Assembly (NCBI RefSeq): GCF_947632095.1
Contig: NZ_CANROA010000010.1
Span: forward strand, 1 to 61,344
DNA: 61,344 nt
Direction: 5' to 3'
Origin: an uncultured Microbacterium sp.
GTDB lineage: Bacteria > Actinomycetota > Actinomycetes > Actinomycetales > Microbacteriaceae
Shown here: piece by piece, positions 8,672-16,654 of the stretch
Layout of the letters: every line of letters starts with the position of its first letter
Position numbering within the stretch: position 1 is the first letter of the stretch
The notes under the pieces: generated by a model
Seen by the model: the letters and a program-made list of their open reading frames with translations, nothing else
Told to the model about the DNA's origin: nothing
Database searches by the model: none
Position numbers and translations under genes: made by a program

Positions 8672-9105
8672 GCCGTGGTCTCCATCCACTCCGCGCCGAG
8701 CAGAGCGAACAGGTCGACCTCGACCGCGGGCACGACGTACTCATCGACGAGCGCGAACGTGATCGGCCGGTCCTCGTCACCCGTGAACGGCAGGTAGTAG
8801 TCGCTCGGGCGCGATGGGTTCACGAGCCTGTAATGGGTCCAGCCTCGCTCGTCGTCGTGCCAGATGTTCTCGACGCGAAGCGGCCCGTTACCGATGATGA
8901 GGCCACGCCATGCGGCCGAGTAGACCACGAGGTCTCCGAGCTTCGGGACGACCTCGTGCGCGGCGGCACGGTGCTGCTGCACGGCGTCCGCGTTCTGGCC
9001 TAGCGTCCGCTCGCGGTCGTCGCGCCAGTCGAGGTAGAAGTCACGCACGAACGACGACACGTCCTCGCCGCAATCCGGGCAGACCGGCTGCAGGATCGTG
9101 ACCAT
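8668..9105 (-). CDS. Phage protein with a CxxC motif, unknown function
   Basis: The product (about 145 residues from the ATG at 9105) begins MVTILQPVCPDCGEDV, then has a small beta-rich domain (KLGDLVVYSAAWRGLIIGN; ENIWHDDERGWTHYRLVNPS) that resembles a KOW/SH3-like barrel. An ATG at 9138 is also in frame but would overlap the preceding gene by 29 bp, out of keeping with the 1-4 bp overlaps around it. Ends in an ATGA overlap with the HNH gene. Function not recognised. Confidence 0.65.
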   Translation of the reverse strand: MVTILQPVCPDCGEDVSSFVRDFYLDWRDDRERTLGQNADAVQQHRAAAHEVVPKLGDLVVYSAAWRGLIIGNGPLRVENIWHDDERGWTHYRLVNPSRPSDYYLPFTGDEDRPITFALVDEYVVPAVEVDLFALLGAEWMETTA

Positions 9106-9109
9106 CTCG

Positions 9110-9418
9110 TCATTCACCGTGACCACCAACCTCGACATTGGCCCGCGCGCGGCGCATGCGGCGGCGCTGATCGACCGCGCGGCACAGCCGGTCGTGTGCT
9201 CGGCGGGTCGGCATCATCAGCGGCAGGACGACGCCCTGCATGACCGTCTCTCGGCCCGTCTCCCAGAGGTGGTTCTCGTCGCGCGCGATCTTCCGCTCGG
9301 CGCGGTCGCGGGAGTAGCTGCGCCGAGCGAAGCGACTGTGCTGCCCGTCGATCTCGGCCATCCACCGCGTCACGCCGAACACGTTCGGGGTCACCTTGTA
9401 GCTCGTGATGGGGTACAT
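9110..9418 (-). CDS. Small basic phage protein
   Basis: 102 residues, very Arg-rich towards the C-terminus (ARRSYSRDRAERKIARDE; RRMRRARANVEVGG), suggesting nucleic acid binding. The ATG at 9418 sits in a TGATG overlap with the previous gene's stop. No recognised family; it belongs to the early/middle operon of short overlapping genes. Confidence 0.6.
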   Translation of the reverse strand: MYPITSYKVTPNVFGVTRWMAEIDGQHSRFARRSYSRDRAERKIARDENHLWETGRETVMQGVVLPLMMPTRRAHDRLCRAVDQRRRMRRARANVEVGGHGE

Positions 9419-9663
9419 CAGTCCTGTCTCCGAATCTCGTGGATGCCAGTCATGCACGCGCCGCGAAGCTTGCCCTCGGAGTCCCATGCCTCACGGCAGT
9501 CGAGCCCGCGACCCGCGTCGGGTCCGTGATTATGCACGCGGTAGGACTCCACCTCGTGGCGCTCGGCCTCGACGATGAGGTCGATGAGCTGCACCTTCGT
9601 GAAGCGGGCGAGCGCGCGCCGGCGGTGCAACTCCTCGTCGCGGATCATGGCGTCCCAGGTCAT
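9418..9663 (-). CDS. Small phage protein
   Basis: 81 residues (starts MTWDAMIRDEELHRR). The N-terminal half is helical and charged; the middle has YRVHNHGPDAGRGLDCREAW, with His and Cys that could bind metal. ATG at 9663 overlaps the preceding gene by ATGA and its stop overlaps the next start by one base. Function unknown. Confidence 0.6.
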   Translation of the reverse strand: MTWDAMIRDEELHRRRALARFTKVQLIDLIVEAERHEVESYRVHNHGPDAGRGLDCREAWDSEGKLRGACMTGIHEIRRQD

Positions 9664-9836
9664 CGCGTGGCCTCGCTGTTCTCGGGGGTCGGAACGGGAG
9701 CGTGCACGCTCCCCACGGCGGCCCCAGCCGCTCCCGTTCCGGGCTTGTGTGCTGCGCGGTACTCGACGATGAGCACGAGCAGCCAGAGAATGATCGTGAG
9801 CGGGATGCCGACGATGGGGTCGATGTAGTCGATCAC
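9660..9836 (-). CDS. Small single-pass membrane protein (58 aa)
   Basis: A GTG-started frame of 58 codons. Residues 6-25 form one hydrophobic segment (DPIVGIPLTIILWLLVLIVE) followed by a positively charged EYRAAHK and an Ala/Gly/Pro-rich tail. The start overlaps the upstream stop as GTGA and the stop overlaps the next start as ATGA, so the frame is locked into the operon on both sides, good evidence it is translated. Its role is unknown; small phage membrane proteins of this type may act in superinfection exclusion or lysis, but nothing here decides that. Confidence 0.65.
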   Translation of the reverse strand: MIDYIDPIVGIPLTIILWLLVLIVEYRAAHKPGTGAAGAAVGSVHAPVPTPENSEATR

Positions 9837-10153
9837 TGGTCGTCCTTCCGCTCGACGTTGGGCAAGTGCGAGAGTCCGTCGAACAGGCGACGTGCTCCGA
9901 CGACGTACTCACTGAGCATCCTCGCTGCATCCCTGAACGCTTCCGCCTTGCGGAAGTCGGCCGCTCCTGAGATCACTCCACGTGCGATCTGTGCGAGGGT
10001 GCGTGCGACGCGTACGCACTCGTCATGTGCGGCCTGTGGTGTCCAGAGCACGGCTTCCATAGCGAATCGCTCGGAGAGCTCGTAGAGCTCGTTGCTGAGC
10101 GCGATGCGGTCGACGTCGAGGATCGGGTCGGGCTTGGTGCGGTTGCGTGTCAT
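9833..10153 (-). CDS. Phage protein, helical, unknown function
   Basis: 106 residues, starting MTRNRTKPDPILD at the ATG that overlaps the replication gene's stop (ATGA). Almost entirely helical (ALSNELYELSERFAMEAVLW; RVARTLAQIARGVISGAADF). No motif recognised. Directly downstream of the replication initiator, so it could be a replication accessory, but that is only position. Confidence 0.6.
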   Translation of the reverse strand: MTRNRTKPDPILDVDRIALSNELYELSERFAMEAVLWTPQAAHDECVRVARTLAQIARGVISGAADFRKAEAFRDAARMLSEYVVGARRLFDGLSHLPNVERKDDQ

Positions 10154-10716
10154 GCTGTCTCTCCTGTGACGAGGGCGACGCGGCATCCGCGTTCGCAGTG
10201 ACGGTCATCGATGAGCGCGTGTCCGCACGCGCTCGCGCGTTCAGGAACGTAAGAAACCTCTTTGTCCCTAGTTGTTTGGTTAGAGGGTGGTTTGGGTGAC
10301 GTGGGCGTCACCCCCGGGGTGACGTGGGTGTCACCGGGTGACGTGGGTGTCACCCCTGTGGATAACTCATCTATGGGCAGCTCGACGACGCTCTGAGTGC
10401 GCGTGCGATGCTGGCTCGTGCGGTCGCAATCGGGCGGGCACGTGAGCAGGAACTGGTAGCGGTTCGGGCGCTGATGCTCTGCCACGCGGTGATCGCCGCC
10501 GGCCTGCACGAATCGACGCACCTCGTGCAGCTCCTCGAGCTTGCGAACCGAGCGCTGCACCGAGCGCGGGTCGACGCCGGCGTACTTCGCGAGCTTCTCG
10601 ACGGACGGCCATGCTCCCCCGTCGCCGTCGTGGTTGGCGATCCCGATCAGCACGAGCTTCGTCGCGCCGGTGGCGCGAGAGTGGTGCAGGGCGATCGCCA
10701 TTGACTCGATGCTCAC
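10150..10716 (-). CDS. Phage replication initiator (winged-helix, lambda O-like organisation)
   Basis: A 188-residue protein. Residues 1-90 form a helix-turn-helix/winged-helix domain (VLIGIANHDGDGGAWPSVEK, AGVDPRSVQRSVRKLEEL) of the type found at the N-terminus of phage replication initiators. The C-terminal part is Thr/Pro/Ser-rich and probably disordered; its DNA holds three palindromic repeats and a perfect DnaA box, so the origin lies inside the gene. The C-terminus has a Cys/His cluster (ACGHALIDDRHCERGC). It starts with GTG at 10716, overlapping the upstream gene by GTGA. Confidence 0.75.
   Translation of the reverse strand: MSIESMAIALHHSRATGATKLVLIGIANHDGDGGAWPSVEKLAKYAGVDPRSVQRSVRKLEELHEVRRFVQAGGDHRVAEHQRPNRYQFLLTCPPDCDRTSQHRTRTQSVVELPIDELSTGVTPTSPGDTHVTPGVTPTSPKPPSNQTTRDKEVSYVPERASACGHALIDDRHCERGCRVALVTGETA
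10247..10365. other. Probable phage replication origin
   Basis: On one side of the three iterons is a perfect DnaA box at 10357-10365 (TGTGGATAA, i.e. TTATCCACA on the minus strand). On the other side, 10247-10290 is clearly AT-richer than the surrounding DNA. Iterons, a DnaA box and an AT-rich stretch within the initiator gene are the layout of lambda ori in gene O. Origin function is inferred. Confidence 0.7.
10295..10354. repeat. Three palindromic iterons in the replication gene
   Basis: Three copies of GGTGACGTGGGYGTCACC lie at 10295-10312, 10318-10335 and 10337-10354. Each is an inverted repeat with GGTGAC/GTCACC arms; copies 2 and 3 are identical and copy 1 differs by one base. Start-to-start distances of 23 and 19 bp put the middle copy in a different codon frame from the outer two, so the repeat is conserved as DNA, not as peptide. 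These are likely binding sites for the initiator. Confidence 0.85.
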
Positions 10717-10886
10717 GCCGACTGCTCCTCGACCACCTTGGGATCGAACAGGAACGCTCCGCGCAGGCCCGGCAGCTTCGTCACGGGCACGAGGTCGCCG
10801 CGCTCGACACGGCGGGCGACTTCGCGCGTCGTGGTCTGCAGAGCGTCCGCGACTTCGCGCGTCGTCATGAATCTAACGTTGGACAT
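10713..10886 (-). CDS. Excisionase/MerR-like HTH protein (57 aa)
   Basis: The product starts MSNVRFMTTREVADALQTT and continues with REVARRVERGDLVPVTKLPG ... AFLFDP: the classic small winged-helix of excisionases (TTxEVAxxL ... tryptophan-less wing ... FxxxxV). ATG at 10886 lies inside the control palindrome; Met7 (10868) also follows a copy of the same half-site and could be the true start. The stop overlaps the replication gene's GTG. It may act as excisionase or as activator of the early operon. Confidence 0.7.
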   Translation of the reverse strand: MSNVRFMTTREVADALQTTTREVARRVERGDLVPVTKLPGLRGAFLFDPKVVEEQSA

Positions 10887-10975
10887 AGGTCTAACCTAAG
10901 TCATAAGTTAGACCTATGTCCAGCATCTACACAGGTGCTCGAGTGAGTCAGGTTGCTAAGGTTAGACACATGAGC
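10866..10975. promoter_or_regulatory. Divergent phage control region with repeated operator half-sites
   Basis: A perfect 16-bp inverted repeat (10880-10895 and 10907-10922) flanks an 11-bp spacer between the repressor and the excisionase-like gene. Its arms contain GTTAGACCTATG. Two more related copies follow: GTTAGACACATG at 10961-10972 (+) and GTTAGATTCATG at 10877-10866 (-). All four end in an ATG that is in frame with the adjacent gene. They are the likely sites of the adjacent repressor. Confidence 0.75.
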
Positions 10976-11275
10976 ATGAATGTCGAGATTGGTGAAGTCC
11001 CCCAGTGGACGATCGCTGACCGCCTGCGCAAAGCGCGCGAGAGCGCCGGGTTCGAACAGCGGGACTTCGCCGCGCGTACGTCTATGTCGCGCGCGACGAT
11101 CTCCGCGGCCGAGAACGGCCACCGCGTGCCGTCGAAGGCGAACCTAAAGCTGTGGGCACTCGCGACGGGCGTGCCGTACACCTGGATCCTTAACGGCGAA
11201 ACCCCGCCCACAGGGGGCGGGGTTTCTAGTGTGTTGCTCCCCGAGTTGGACTCGAACCAACAACCTGCCGGTTAA
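10970..11275 (+). CDS. Phage repressor (Cro/CI-type HTH)
   Basis: A 101-residue protein from the ATG at 10970. Residues 14-70 form an HTH_3 domain: IADRLRKARESAGFEQRDFA, then the recognition helix region SMSRATISAAENGHRVPS. It has no peptidase domain, so it is a small Cro-like repressor rather than full CI. An in-frame ATG at 10916 would add 18 residues but lies inside the operator. The last residues (from about ETPPTGGG) are encoded by the terminator hairpin and by the antisense of tRNA-Asn, so in the excised phage the C-terminus would differ. Confidence 0.8.
   Translation: MSMNVEIGEVPQWTIADRLRKARESAGFEQRDFAARTSMSRATISAAENGHRVPSKANLKLWALATGVPYTWILNGETPPTGGGVSSVLLPELDSNQQPAG
11199..11230. 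terminator. Hairpin between repressor and tRNA-Asn
   Basis: A perfect 11-bp stem (AAACCCCGCCC / GGGCGGGGTTT, 11199-11209 and 11215-11225) with a 5-base loop. On either strand it ends in TTT, so it could terminate both the phage repressor transcript and the tRNA-Asn transcript. It lies within the repressor reading frame. Confidence 0.7.
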
Positions 11276-11309
11276 CAGCCGGCTGCTCTGCCAATTGAGC
11301 TATCGGGGA
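11237..11309 (-). tRNA. tRNA-Asn (anticodon GTT)
   Basis: Read on the minus strand: 7-bp acceptor stem TCCCCGA/TCGGGGA, D-arm GCTC/GAGC, anticodon stem GCCGG/CCGGC with loop CTGTTAA (anticodon GTT), T-arm GTTGG/CCAAC with TTCGAGT loop, discriminator G. CCA is not encoded. Its 3' end faces the prophage, so it is the probable attB. Confidence 0.95.
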
Positions 11310-11406
11310 TTATTTCCTCGCAGTAGAGGCAACTCCTCTAGCTTAGCAAACCTCCAGGCCTCCTCGTCACATCGAGGGGCCTCCTCGGGCGTGTCGCCGC
11401 TGGCGG

Positions 11407-12183
11407 TCAGCGGCTGCGCGAATCAGCCTCGGCGTTCGGCACCCAGAGAAGGTCTTTTCCAACGCCCCGCGCGACGACGTGGCCACCGCGCAGCATGAGC
11501 GTCTCGGCATTGAGCTCGCGGATGAACGCCGCGTCATTCGTGACGAGGAGGGCCCCCATCCCCTGCTCCTTGCGGCGCCGGGTAATCGCGTCGAAGACGA
11601 CCGGGCGCACCTCGAGGTCGAGGTTCGCGAGCGGCTCATCCGCGATCAGCACCGACGGTTCGAGCACGAACGCCCGAGCGATGCCGACGCGCTGGCGCAT
11701 ACCCGCGCTGAGCTCGTACGGGAACCTATCGGCGGTGCCCAGCGGCAAATGCATCTCATCGAGCAGCGTCGCCACCCGGATCGACAGGGCCTTGGTGTTC
11801 ACGCGCTTCTCACGGATGAGAATGGGCTCGGCGATGACCTCGCCGACCGTCAGCGTCGGCGGAAGACCCGCCCCGGCCCCCTGCGGGATGAATCCGGTCT
11901 GATAGGTGAGCTCACGGTGCCGGCGACCCGGCTTGCGCACGTTGACGCCACAGACCTCTGCCCGTCCGCCGACGATCTTCACCGACGGATCGGTCGAGCC
12001 GGCGAGGGCCGCGACGAGCGTGGACTTTCCGGATCCCGTGGGGCCGGCGACGCAGATGAGCTCCCCCGGAGGCAGCTGGAACGAGACGCCATCGACAGCG
12101 CGGGTCGGCAGTCCATGCCCGATGCGATCCACCACCAGATCAGAGCAATCGATGGCGAAGGAGGAGGAAGAGCGGCGAGACAT
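11407..12183 (-). CDS. Orphan ABC transporter ATPase (oligopeptide-type)
   Basis: 258 residues from the ATG at 12183 (GGAGG-type sites just upstream). Walker A AGPTGSGKST, Q-loop in GFIPQGAG, signature LSAGMRQRV and Walker B VLIADEP are present, with PLANLDLE as D-loop. The switch His after Walker B is replaced: the motif reads LLVTNDAAFI, where VTHD is normal. No permease or binding protein is adjacent; it lies 37 bp downstream of dnaG on the same strand and is probably co-transcribed. Substrate unknown. Confidence 0.8.
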   Translation of the reverse strand: MSRRSSSSFAIDCSDLVVDRIGHGLPTRAVDGVSFQLPPGELICVAGPTGSGKSTLVAALAGSTDPSVKIVGGRAEVCGVNVRKPGRRHRELTYQTGFIPQGAGAGLPPTLTVGEVIAEPILIREKRVNTKALSIRVATLLDEMHLPLGTADRFPYELSAGMRQRVGIARAFVLEPSVLIADEPLANLDLEVRPVVFDAITRRRKEQGMGALLVTNDAAFIRELNAETLMLRGGHVVARGVGKDLLWVPNAEADSRSR

Positions 12184-12220
12184 GTCCTCCATCCTCCCCC
12201 GAAGGCGGTATACCGACCGG

Positions 12221-14080
12221 TTACGACTCGGTGAACCGCTGACGCTCGATATCGAGATCGCGCAGACGCACGCGCAGTGCGCGTCCGCCGTCGGAATCGG
12301 CGGGCACACGCTGCACGGCGGCCAGAAGCTCGTTCTTCTCCCGATCGAGCGTGCGCAGGATCATCCGGCGGGCGAGATCGGCGGTGGATGCCACGGCTCC
12401 GGCTTCGTCCTTGGCCGGGAACGGGCTCATCAGCAGTTCACCGGCGAGCGAGCGGTACGGCTCGCGCACCGCGTTCACAGCATCCATCGCCCACCCGACA
12501 CGCGTTCGATCCGGAACCGCCACGATCACCTCGCGCACGGCTTCGAGTGCCGGATGCCGGAAAGGCTCCGCAAGAGCCCGCGAGAGCGTGGCCTGATCGA
12601 TCTGATGCCCGTACTGTAGCGCGCCCATGAGCGCTCCCCGCTCCATCGCGACATCCGCGGTGCGCGGCAGGCTCGCCATCGTGACGGCGACGGCCGCCGG
12701 CGCCCCGACGGGATCGTCCGCCGGGCGCTGTTCCGCTTCGCGGCGCGAGGCGCTCGCGCCCCCGCGTGCCGCGCGCTCGACCTCGCGGCGCACGTCCGTG
12801 GGATCCATTCCCAGCCGTCGTGCCAGCACCCTTTCGTATCCCGGTCGCAGCAGACGGTCACGGATCTCCGCGACGATGGGCGCGGCAGCCCGCAGCGCAC
12901 CGACCTGCCCCTCGACCGTCGCCAGGTCGAACCCCGCGAGCTTTCGATCGATGGCGAACTCGAACATGGGAACCTTGGCGTCCATGAGGCTGCGCACCGC
13001 CGCATCGCCGCGCTGCAGGCGCAGATCACAGGGATCGAGGCCGTTGGGCGCCACAGCGACGAACGTCTGGGCGTTGAAGCGGTCGTCCTCCGTGAAGGCG
13101 CGCAGGGCCGCCTTCTGCCCGGCCTCGTCTCCGTCGAAGGTGAACACGACCTCACCGGAGGCCGAATCATCGCCCATGACGCGGCGCAGCACCTTGATGT
13201 GATCGGCCCCGAACGCGGTGCCGCAGGTCGCCACAGCGGTCGTGAGTCCCGCGAGGTGGCAGGCCATCACATCGGTGTATCCCTCGACGACGACCACCCG
13301 ACGCGGGTCCCCGCGCGAGATGTCGCGCTTGGCGAGATCGAGCCCGTAGAGAACCTGTGCCTTCTTGTAGATCGGCGTTTCGGGGGTGTTCAGGTACTTC
13401 GGCCCCTTGTCGTCGTCGAACAGCTTGCGCGCGCCGAAGCCGATCGTCTGGCCCGTGACATCTCGGATCGGCCACACCAGGCGGCCGCGGAAGCGATCGT
13501 AGACGCCCCGCTGCCCCTGCGAGACCAGTCCCGCGGCGAGAAGCTCGTCGCGGGTGAAGCCCTGCGCCGTGAGGGCCTTGAGCATGCCGTCCCAGCCGCG
13601 CGGCGCGAAGCCCACGCCGAAGTGCGCGGCGGCGCCGGCGTCGAAGCCCCGTTCGCCGAGGAAGCGGCGTCCGGTCTCCGCGTCGGCCGTGAGCAGCTGC
13701 CCGCGGAAGTACTCCGACGCCGCCGAGTTCGCAGCGAACAGACGTGTCCGCCCGCTCGTCTCCGGCGCGGCTCCGCCGTCTTCGTAGTGCAGTGTGTAGC
13801 CGATGCGGCCGGCAAGACGCTCGACCGCCTCCGTGAAGCTGACGTGGTCCATCTCGCGCAGGAACGAATAGACGTCGCCGGACTCTCCGCAGCCGAAGCA
13901 GTGGTAGTACCCCACCTGGGGGCGCACGTGGAAGCTCGGGCTCTTCTCGTCATGGAACGGGCAGAGGCCCTTGAGCGATCCGACACCGGCGGATTTCAGG
14001 GCTACGCGCTCGCCCACGATATCGGCGATATTGGTGCGGGATTTGACCTCGTCGACATCCGCCTGCCGAATCAGGGGCAT
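12221..14080 (-). CDS. dnaG: DNA primase
   Basis: A 619-residue primase that makes RNA primers at the replication fork and binds DnaB helicase through its C-terminus. The N-terminal zinc domain is clear ([14 protein letters not shown] ... [16 protein letters not shown]), followed by the RNA polymerase core with TOPRIM motifs [11 protein letters not shown] and FTFDGDEAG. The C-terminal ~150 residues are the divergent helicase-binding domain. It starts in a TGATG overlap with dgt, so dus, dgt and dnaG form one minus-strand unit. Confidence 0.97.
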   Translation of the reverse strand: MPLIRQADVDEVKSRTNIADIVGERVALKSAGVGSLKGLCPFHDEKSPSFHVRPQVGYYHCFGCGESGDVYSFLREMDHVSFTEAVERLAGRIGYTLHYEDGGAAPETSGRTRLFAANSAASEYFRGQLLTADAETGRRFLGERGFDAGAAAHFGVGFAPRGWDGMLKALTAQGFTRDELLAAGLVSQGQRGVYDRFRGRLVWPIRDVTGQTIGFGARKLFDDDKGPKYLNTPETPIYKKAQVLYGLDLAKRDISRGDPRRVVVVEGYTDVMACHLAGLTTAVATCGTAFGADHIKVLRRVMGDDSASGEVVFTFDGDEAGQKAALRAFTEDDRFNAQTFVAVAPNGLDPCDLRLQRGDAAVRSLMDAKVPMFEFAIDRKLAGFDLATVEGQVGALRAAAPIVAEIRDRLLRPGYERVLARRLGMDPTDVRREVERAARGGASASRREAEQRPADDPVGAPAAVAVTMASLPRTADVAMERGALMGALQYGHQIDQATLSRALAEPFRHPALEAVREVIVAVPDRTRVGWAMDAVNAVREPYRSLAGELLMSPFPAKDEAGAVASTADLARRMILRTLDREKNELLAAVQRVPADSDGGRALRVRLRDLDIERQRFTES

Positions 14081-15462
14081 CAGCGCACCGGTTCCGGGGC
14101 GCGCGCCGGAGCGTGCGGGCGCGCGGATGCGGTGCGCGGGGTCCAGATGCCGACCTCAGCCGGGTCGATGTCGCCGACGAGCCGGCTGTGCCAGTCGAGC
14201 GCCGTCTGATCGGTGAGGCTGGCGATCTGGTCGACGACGACGCGCGCGCGCTGAGCGTCGGACTCGGATGCCAGGAAGTCGGCCGCGAACGCCGGTTCGA
14301 GCACATCAGCACCAGCAGTCCAAAGCGTGTCCGTCGACCAGAGCGCGTCGGCCAGTCGTGTGAGAACGCGGCGCTGCTCCCGGTAGACGCCCTTGCGCGC
14401 ATCGATCGTGACGATGGCCTGTCCCATGATCCCCTTGAGCACGGCGATCTCGGTCTCGACGACCCGGGGCACGATGACATGGGCGTTGTACCGGGCCAGC
14501 GACGGACCGCTGTAGGCCTCGCGGGTGGCGGTCACCGCGGCCCGCGCGAAACGGCCGATCAGGTCGCTGGTGAGGTTCTTCAAGCGTGCGAGGTCCTGAC
14601 GGGAGCGGTCGAAGGACTTCAGCCACATCGGCTGACGCGTGAGCCGGTACAGCGCATCCGCGAGCTCTTCCCGCGTGAAGTCGTAGCCCACCCACTGCTG
14701 GATGCGGCCCACGAGCGCATGGTGCTCGGCGGGGTCAGAGAGTTCCGCGACATCGAGATAGCCGTTGACGATCGCGTCCTCGAAGTCGTGCACCGAGTAG
14801 CCGATGTCGTCCGAGAGGTCCATGATCTCCGCTTCGATGCACCGCAGGCGCCCAGGAGCACCCTCGCGCATCCAACGGAACACCTCTTCGTCCTCGGGGT
14901 AGACGCCGAATTTGAGGCGTCCGCCCGGGTCGGGCATCGGGCTGTCCACCGTCCACGGGTACTTGCACGTCGCATCCAACGTCGCGCGCGTGAGATTGAG
15001 CCCGACGGAGTGCTGCTCATCATCGAGCACCTTGGCCTCGAGCCGTGTCAGGATGCGCAGCGACTGCGCGTTTCCTTCGAAGCCGCCGATGTCCTCGGCC
15101 CAGTCGTTGAGCGCTCGCTCGCCGTTGTGACCGAACGGCGGGTGTCCGAGATCGTGGCTGAGACAGGCCGTGTCGACGACATCCGCGGAGACGCCCAGCG
15201 CGACGCCGAGCTCTCGGCCGACCTGCGCCACCTCGAGTGAATGCGTCAGGCGGTTGCGAGCGAAGTCGGCCGTGCTCGCCGGGCTCAGCACCTGCGTCTT
15301 CGCCGCCAGGCGCCGCAGCGCTGCGGAATGCAACACCCGAGCCCGATCCCGTGCGAAGCCATCGCGCTCGGACCGGTGCTTCTCGCTGAAGAAGCGTTCC
15401 GTGTCGCGCGCTTCATAACCGGCCAGCACGTTCTCGGCACCGGTCGAATTCTCAGCCGCCAC
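14080..15462 (-). CDS. dgt: dGTP triphosphohydrolase
   Basis: HD-domain enzyme that hydrolyses dGTP to deoxyguanosine and triphosphate, tuning dNTP pools. Metal-binding motifs are visible: [12 protein letters not shown] (His) and [16 protein letters not shown] (HD plus His), and DISEASM-type [16 protein letters not shown]. Two GTG starts are possible, 15462 (GGAG about 10 bases upstream) and 15483; both overlap the end of dus, by 11 or 32 bp. The stop overlaps the dnaG start by one base. About 460 residues, normal for the family. Confidence 0.92.
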   Translation of the reverse strand: MAAENSTGAENVLAGYEARDTERFFSEKHRSERDGFARDRARVLHSAALRRLAAKTQVLSPASTADFARNRLTHSLEVAQVGRELGVALGVSADVVDTACLSHDLGHPPFGHNGERALNDWAEDIGGFEGNAQSLRILTRLEAKVLDDEQHSVGLNLTRATLDATCKYPWTVDSPMPDPGGRLKFGVYPEDEEVFRWMREGAPGRLRCIEAEIMDLSDDIGYSVHDFEDAIVNGYLDVAELSDPAEHHALVGRIQQWVGYDFTREELADALYRLTRQPMWLKSFDRSRQDLARLKNLTSDLIGRFARAAVTATREAYSGPSLARYNAHVIVPRVVETEIAVLKGIMGQAIVTIDARKGVYREQRRVLTRLADALWSTDTLWTAGADVLEPAFAADFLASESDAQRARVVVDQIASLTDQTALDWHSRLVGDIDPAEVGIWTPRTASARPHAPARAPEPVR

Positions 15463-16606
15463 TGTTCTCGATCTCCGCTCCACGCATCATCTCACCGGCT
15501 CCCGCCGCGAGTTCCTGGGAATCCAACCAGCCCTCGGGAAGGTGCGGCCGCTTCGGCCGGCCCGCGCGACCGCGCTGTCCCTCGGCATCCGCGCCCGGAT
15601 AGGGTGCGTCGTGATCGAGCTGGCCGAGAAGATCATCGATGTGGGCGAGGCTCTGCGCCGTCGCGAGTCCCGTGCGCACATCACTGCCGACCGGGTAGCC
15701 CTTGAAGTACCAGGCGACGTGCTTGCGGATGTCGCGACAGCCGTGGTCCTCGCTGTCGAAGAACTCCACGAGCAGCTCCGCGTGACGGCGGAAGGCATCG
15801 GCGACGAAGCCGAGCTTCGCATCGACTTCCCGCCCCTGACCGCCGAACGCGTTCGCCAGCTCGCCGAACAGCCACGGGCGGCCGAGGCATCCGCGCCCCA
15901 CGACGACGCCGTCGCAGTCGGTCTCGGCCATCATCCGCACCGCGTCCTCGCCCGACCAGATGTCGCCGTTCCCGAGCACCGGGATGCTCGTCACCGCCTG
16001 CTTGAGCTCGCCGATCGCATTCCAATCGGCGTGGCCCGAGTAGAACTCATTGGCCGTTCGCGCATGCAGTGCCACGGCCGCGGCCCCCGCATCCTCCGCG
16101 GCGCGACCCGCATCGAGGAAGGTCAGGTGATCCGGGTCGATGCCCTTGCGCATCTTCACCGTCAGCGGGATGTCTCCCGCAGCCTTCACCGCGCGGTCGA
16201 CGATGTCGGCGAACAGCTTCGTCTTCCACGGCAGTGCCGCTCCCCCGCCCTTGCGGGTGACCTTGGGCACGGGACATCCGAAGTTCAGGTCGATGTGGTC
16301 GGCGTGATCCTCATCGACGATGACCTTCACAGCATCCGCGATGGTCTTCGGGTCGACGCCGTACAGCTGGATCGACCGGGGCGTCTCGCTCTCATGATGC
16401 TGGATCAGGCGCATGGTCGTCTCGTTGCGCTCGACGAGCGCGCGCGAGGTGATCATCTCGCTGACGTACAGGCCCGCACCGTACTCACGGCACAGACGCC
16501 GGAAGGCCGTGTTCGTGATTCCTGCCATGGGGGCCAGGACCACGGGCACGTCGAGGGAGATCGGGCCGATGCGCAGCGCGCGCGCGGGAGCAGAAGCAAC
16601 AGTCAT
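15452..16606 (-). CDS. dus: tRNA-dihydrouridine synthase
   Basis: A 384-residue FMN enzyme reducing uridines in tRNA D-loops. N-terminal TIM-barrel signature VVLAPMAGITNTAFRRLCRE, then DLNFGCPVPKVTRKGGGAAL containing the catalytic Cys, and GNGDIWSGEDAVRMM with VGRGCLGRPWLF for FMN phosphate. This is the DusB-like actinobacterial group. The ATG at 16606 is preceded by GGGAGGG; the longer upstream frame overlaps the divergent peroxidase gene and is rejected. Confidence 0.95.
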   Translation of the reverse strand: MTVASAPARALRIGPISLDVPVVLAPMAGITNTAFRRLCREYGAGLYVSEMITSRALVERNETTMRLIQHHESETPRSIQLYGVDPKTIADAVKVIVDEDHADHIDLNFGCPVPKVTRKGGGAALPWKTKLFADIVDRAVKAAGDIPLTVKMRKGIDPDHLTFLDAGRAAEDAGAAAVALHARTANEFYSGHADWNAIGELKQAVTSIPVLGNGDIWSGEDAVRMMAETDCDGVVVGRGCLGRPWLFGELANAFGGQGREVDAKLGFVADAFRRHAELLVEFFDSEDHGCRDIRKHVAWYFKGYPVGSDVRTGLATAQSLAHIDDLLGQLDHDAPYPGADAEGQRGRAGRPKRPHLPEGWLDSQELAAGAGEMMRGAEIENSGG

Positions 16607-16654
16607 ATCCCTCCCATTCTCCCATCCTCCGGCCGCGCGCGCCGCATGTCGGCA

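Larger units (their letters stand above)
1..11237. mobile_element. Siphovirus-like prophage, right-hand part
   Basis: This is a run of phage genes: repressor, excisionase-like protein, replication initiator, HNH nuclease, large terminase, portal, protease-capsid fusion, connectors, tail tube and tape measure. Minus-strand genes are chained by 1-4 bp overlaps. The segment stops at the 3' end of tRNA-Asn, a classic phage attachment position. The left end, with remaining tail, lysis and presumably integration genes, is outside the window. That the tRNA is the attachment site is inferred; the second att copy is not visible. Confidence 0.9.

Noticed and set aside
10295..10354. CRISPR-like short repeats
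   Set aside because: Only three copies, spacers of 5 and 1 bp, inside a coding gene; they fit iterons, and no cas genes are present.
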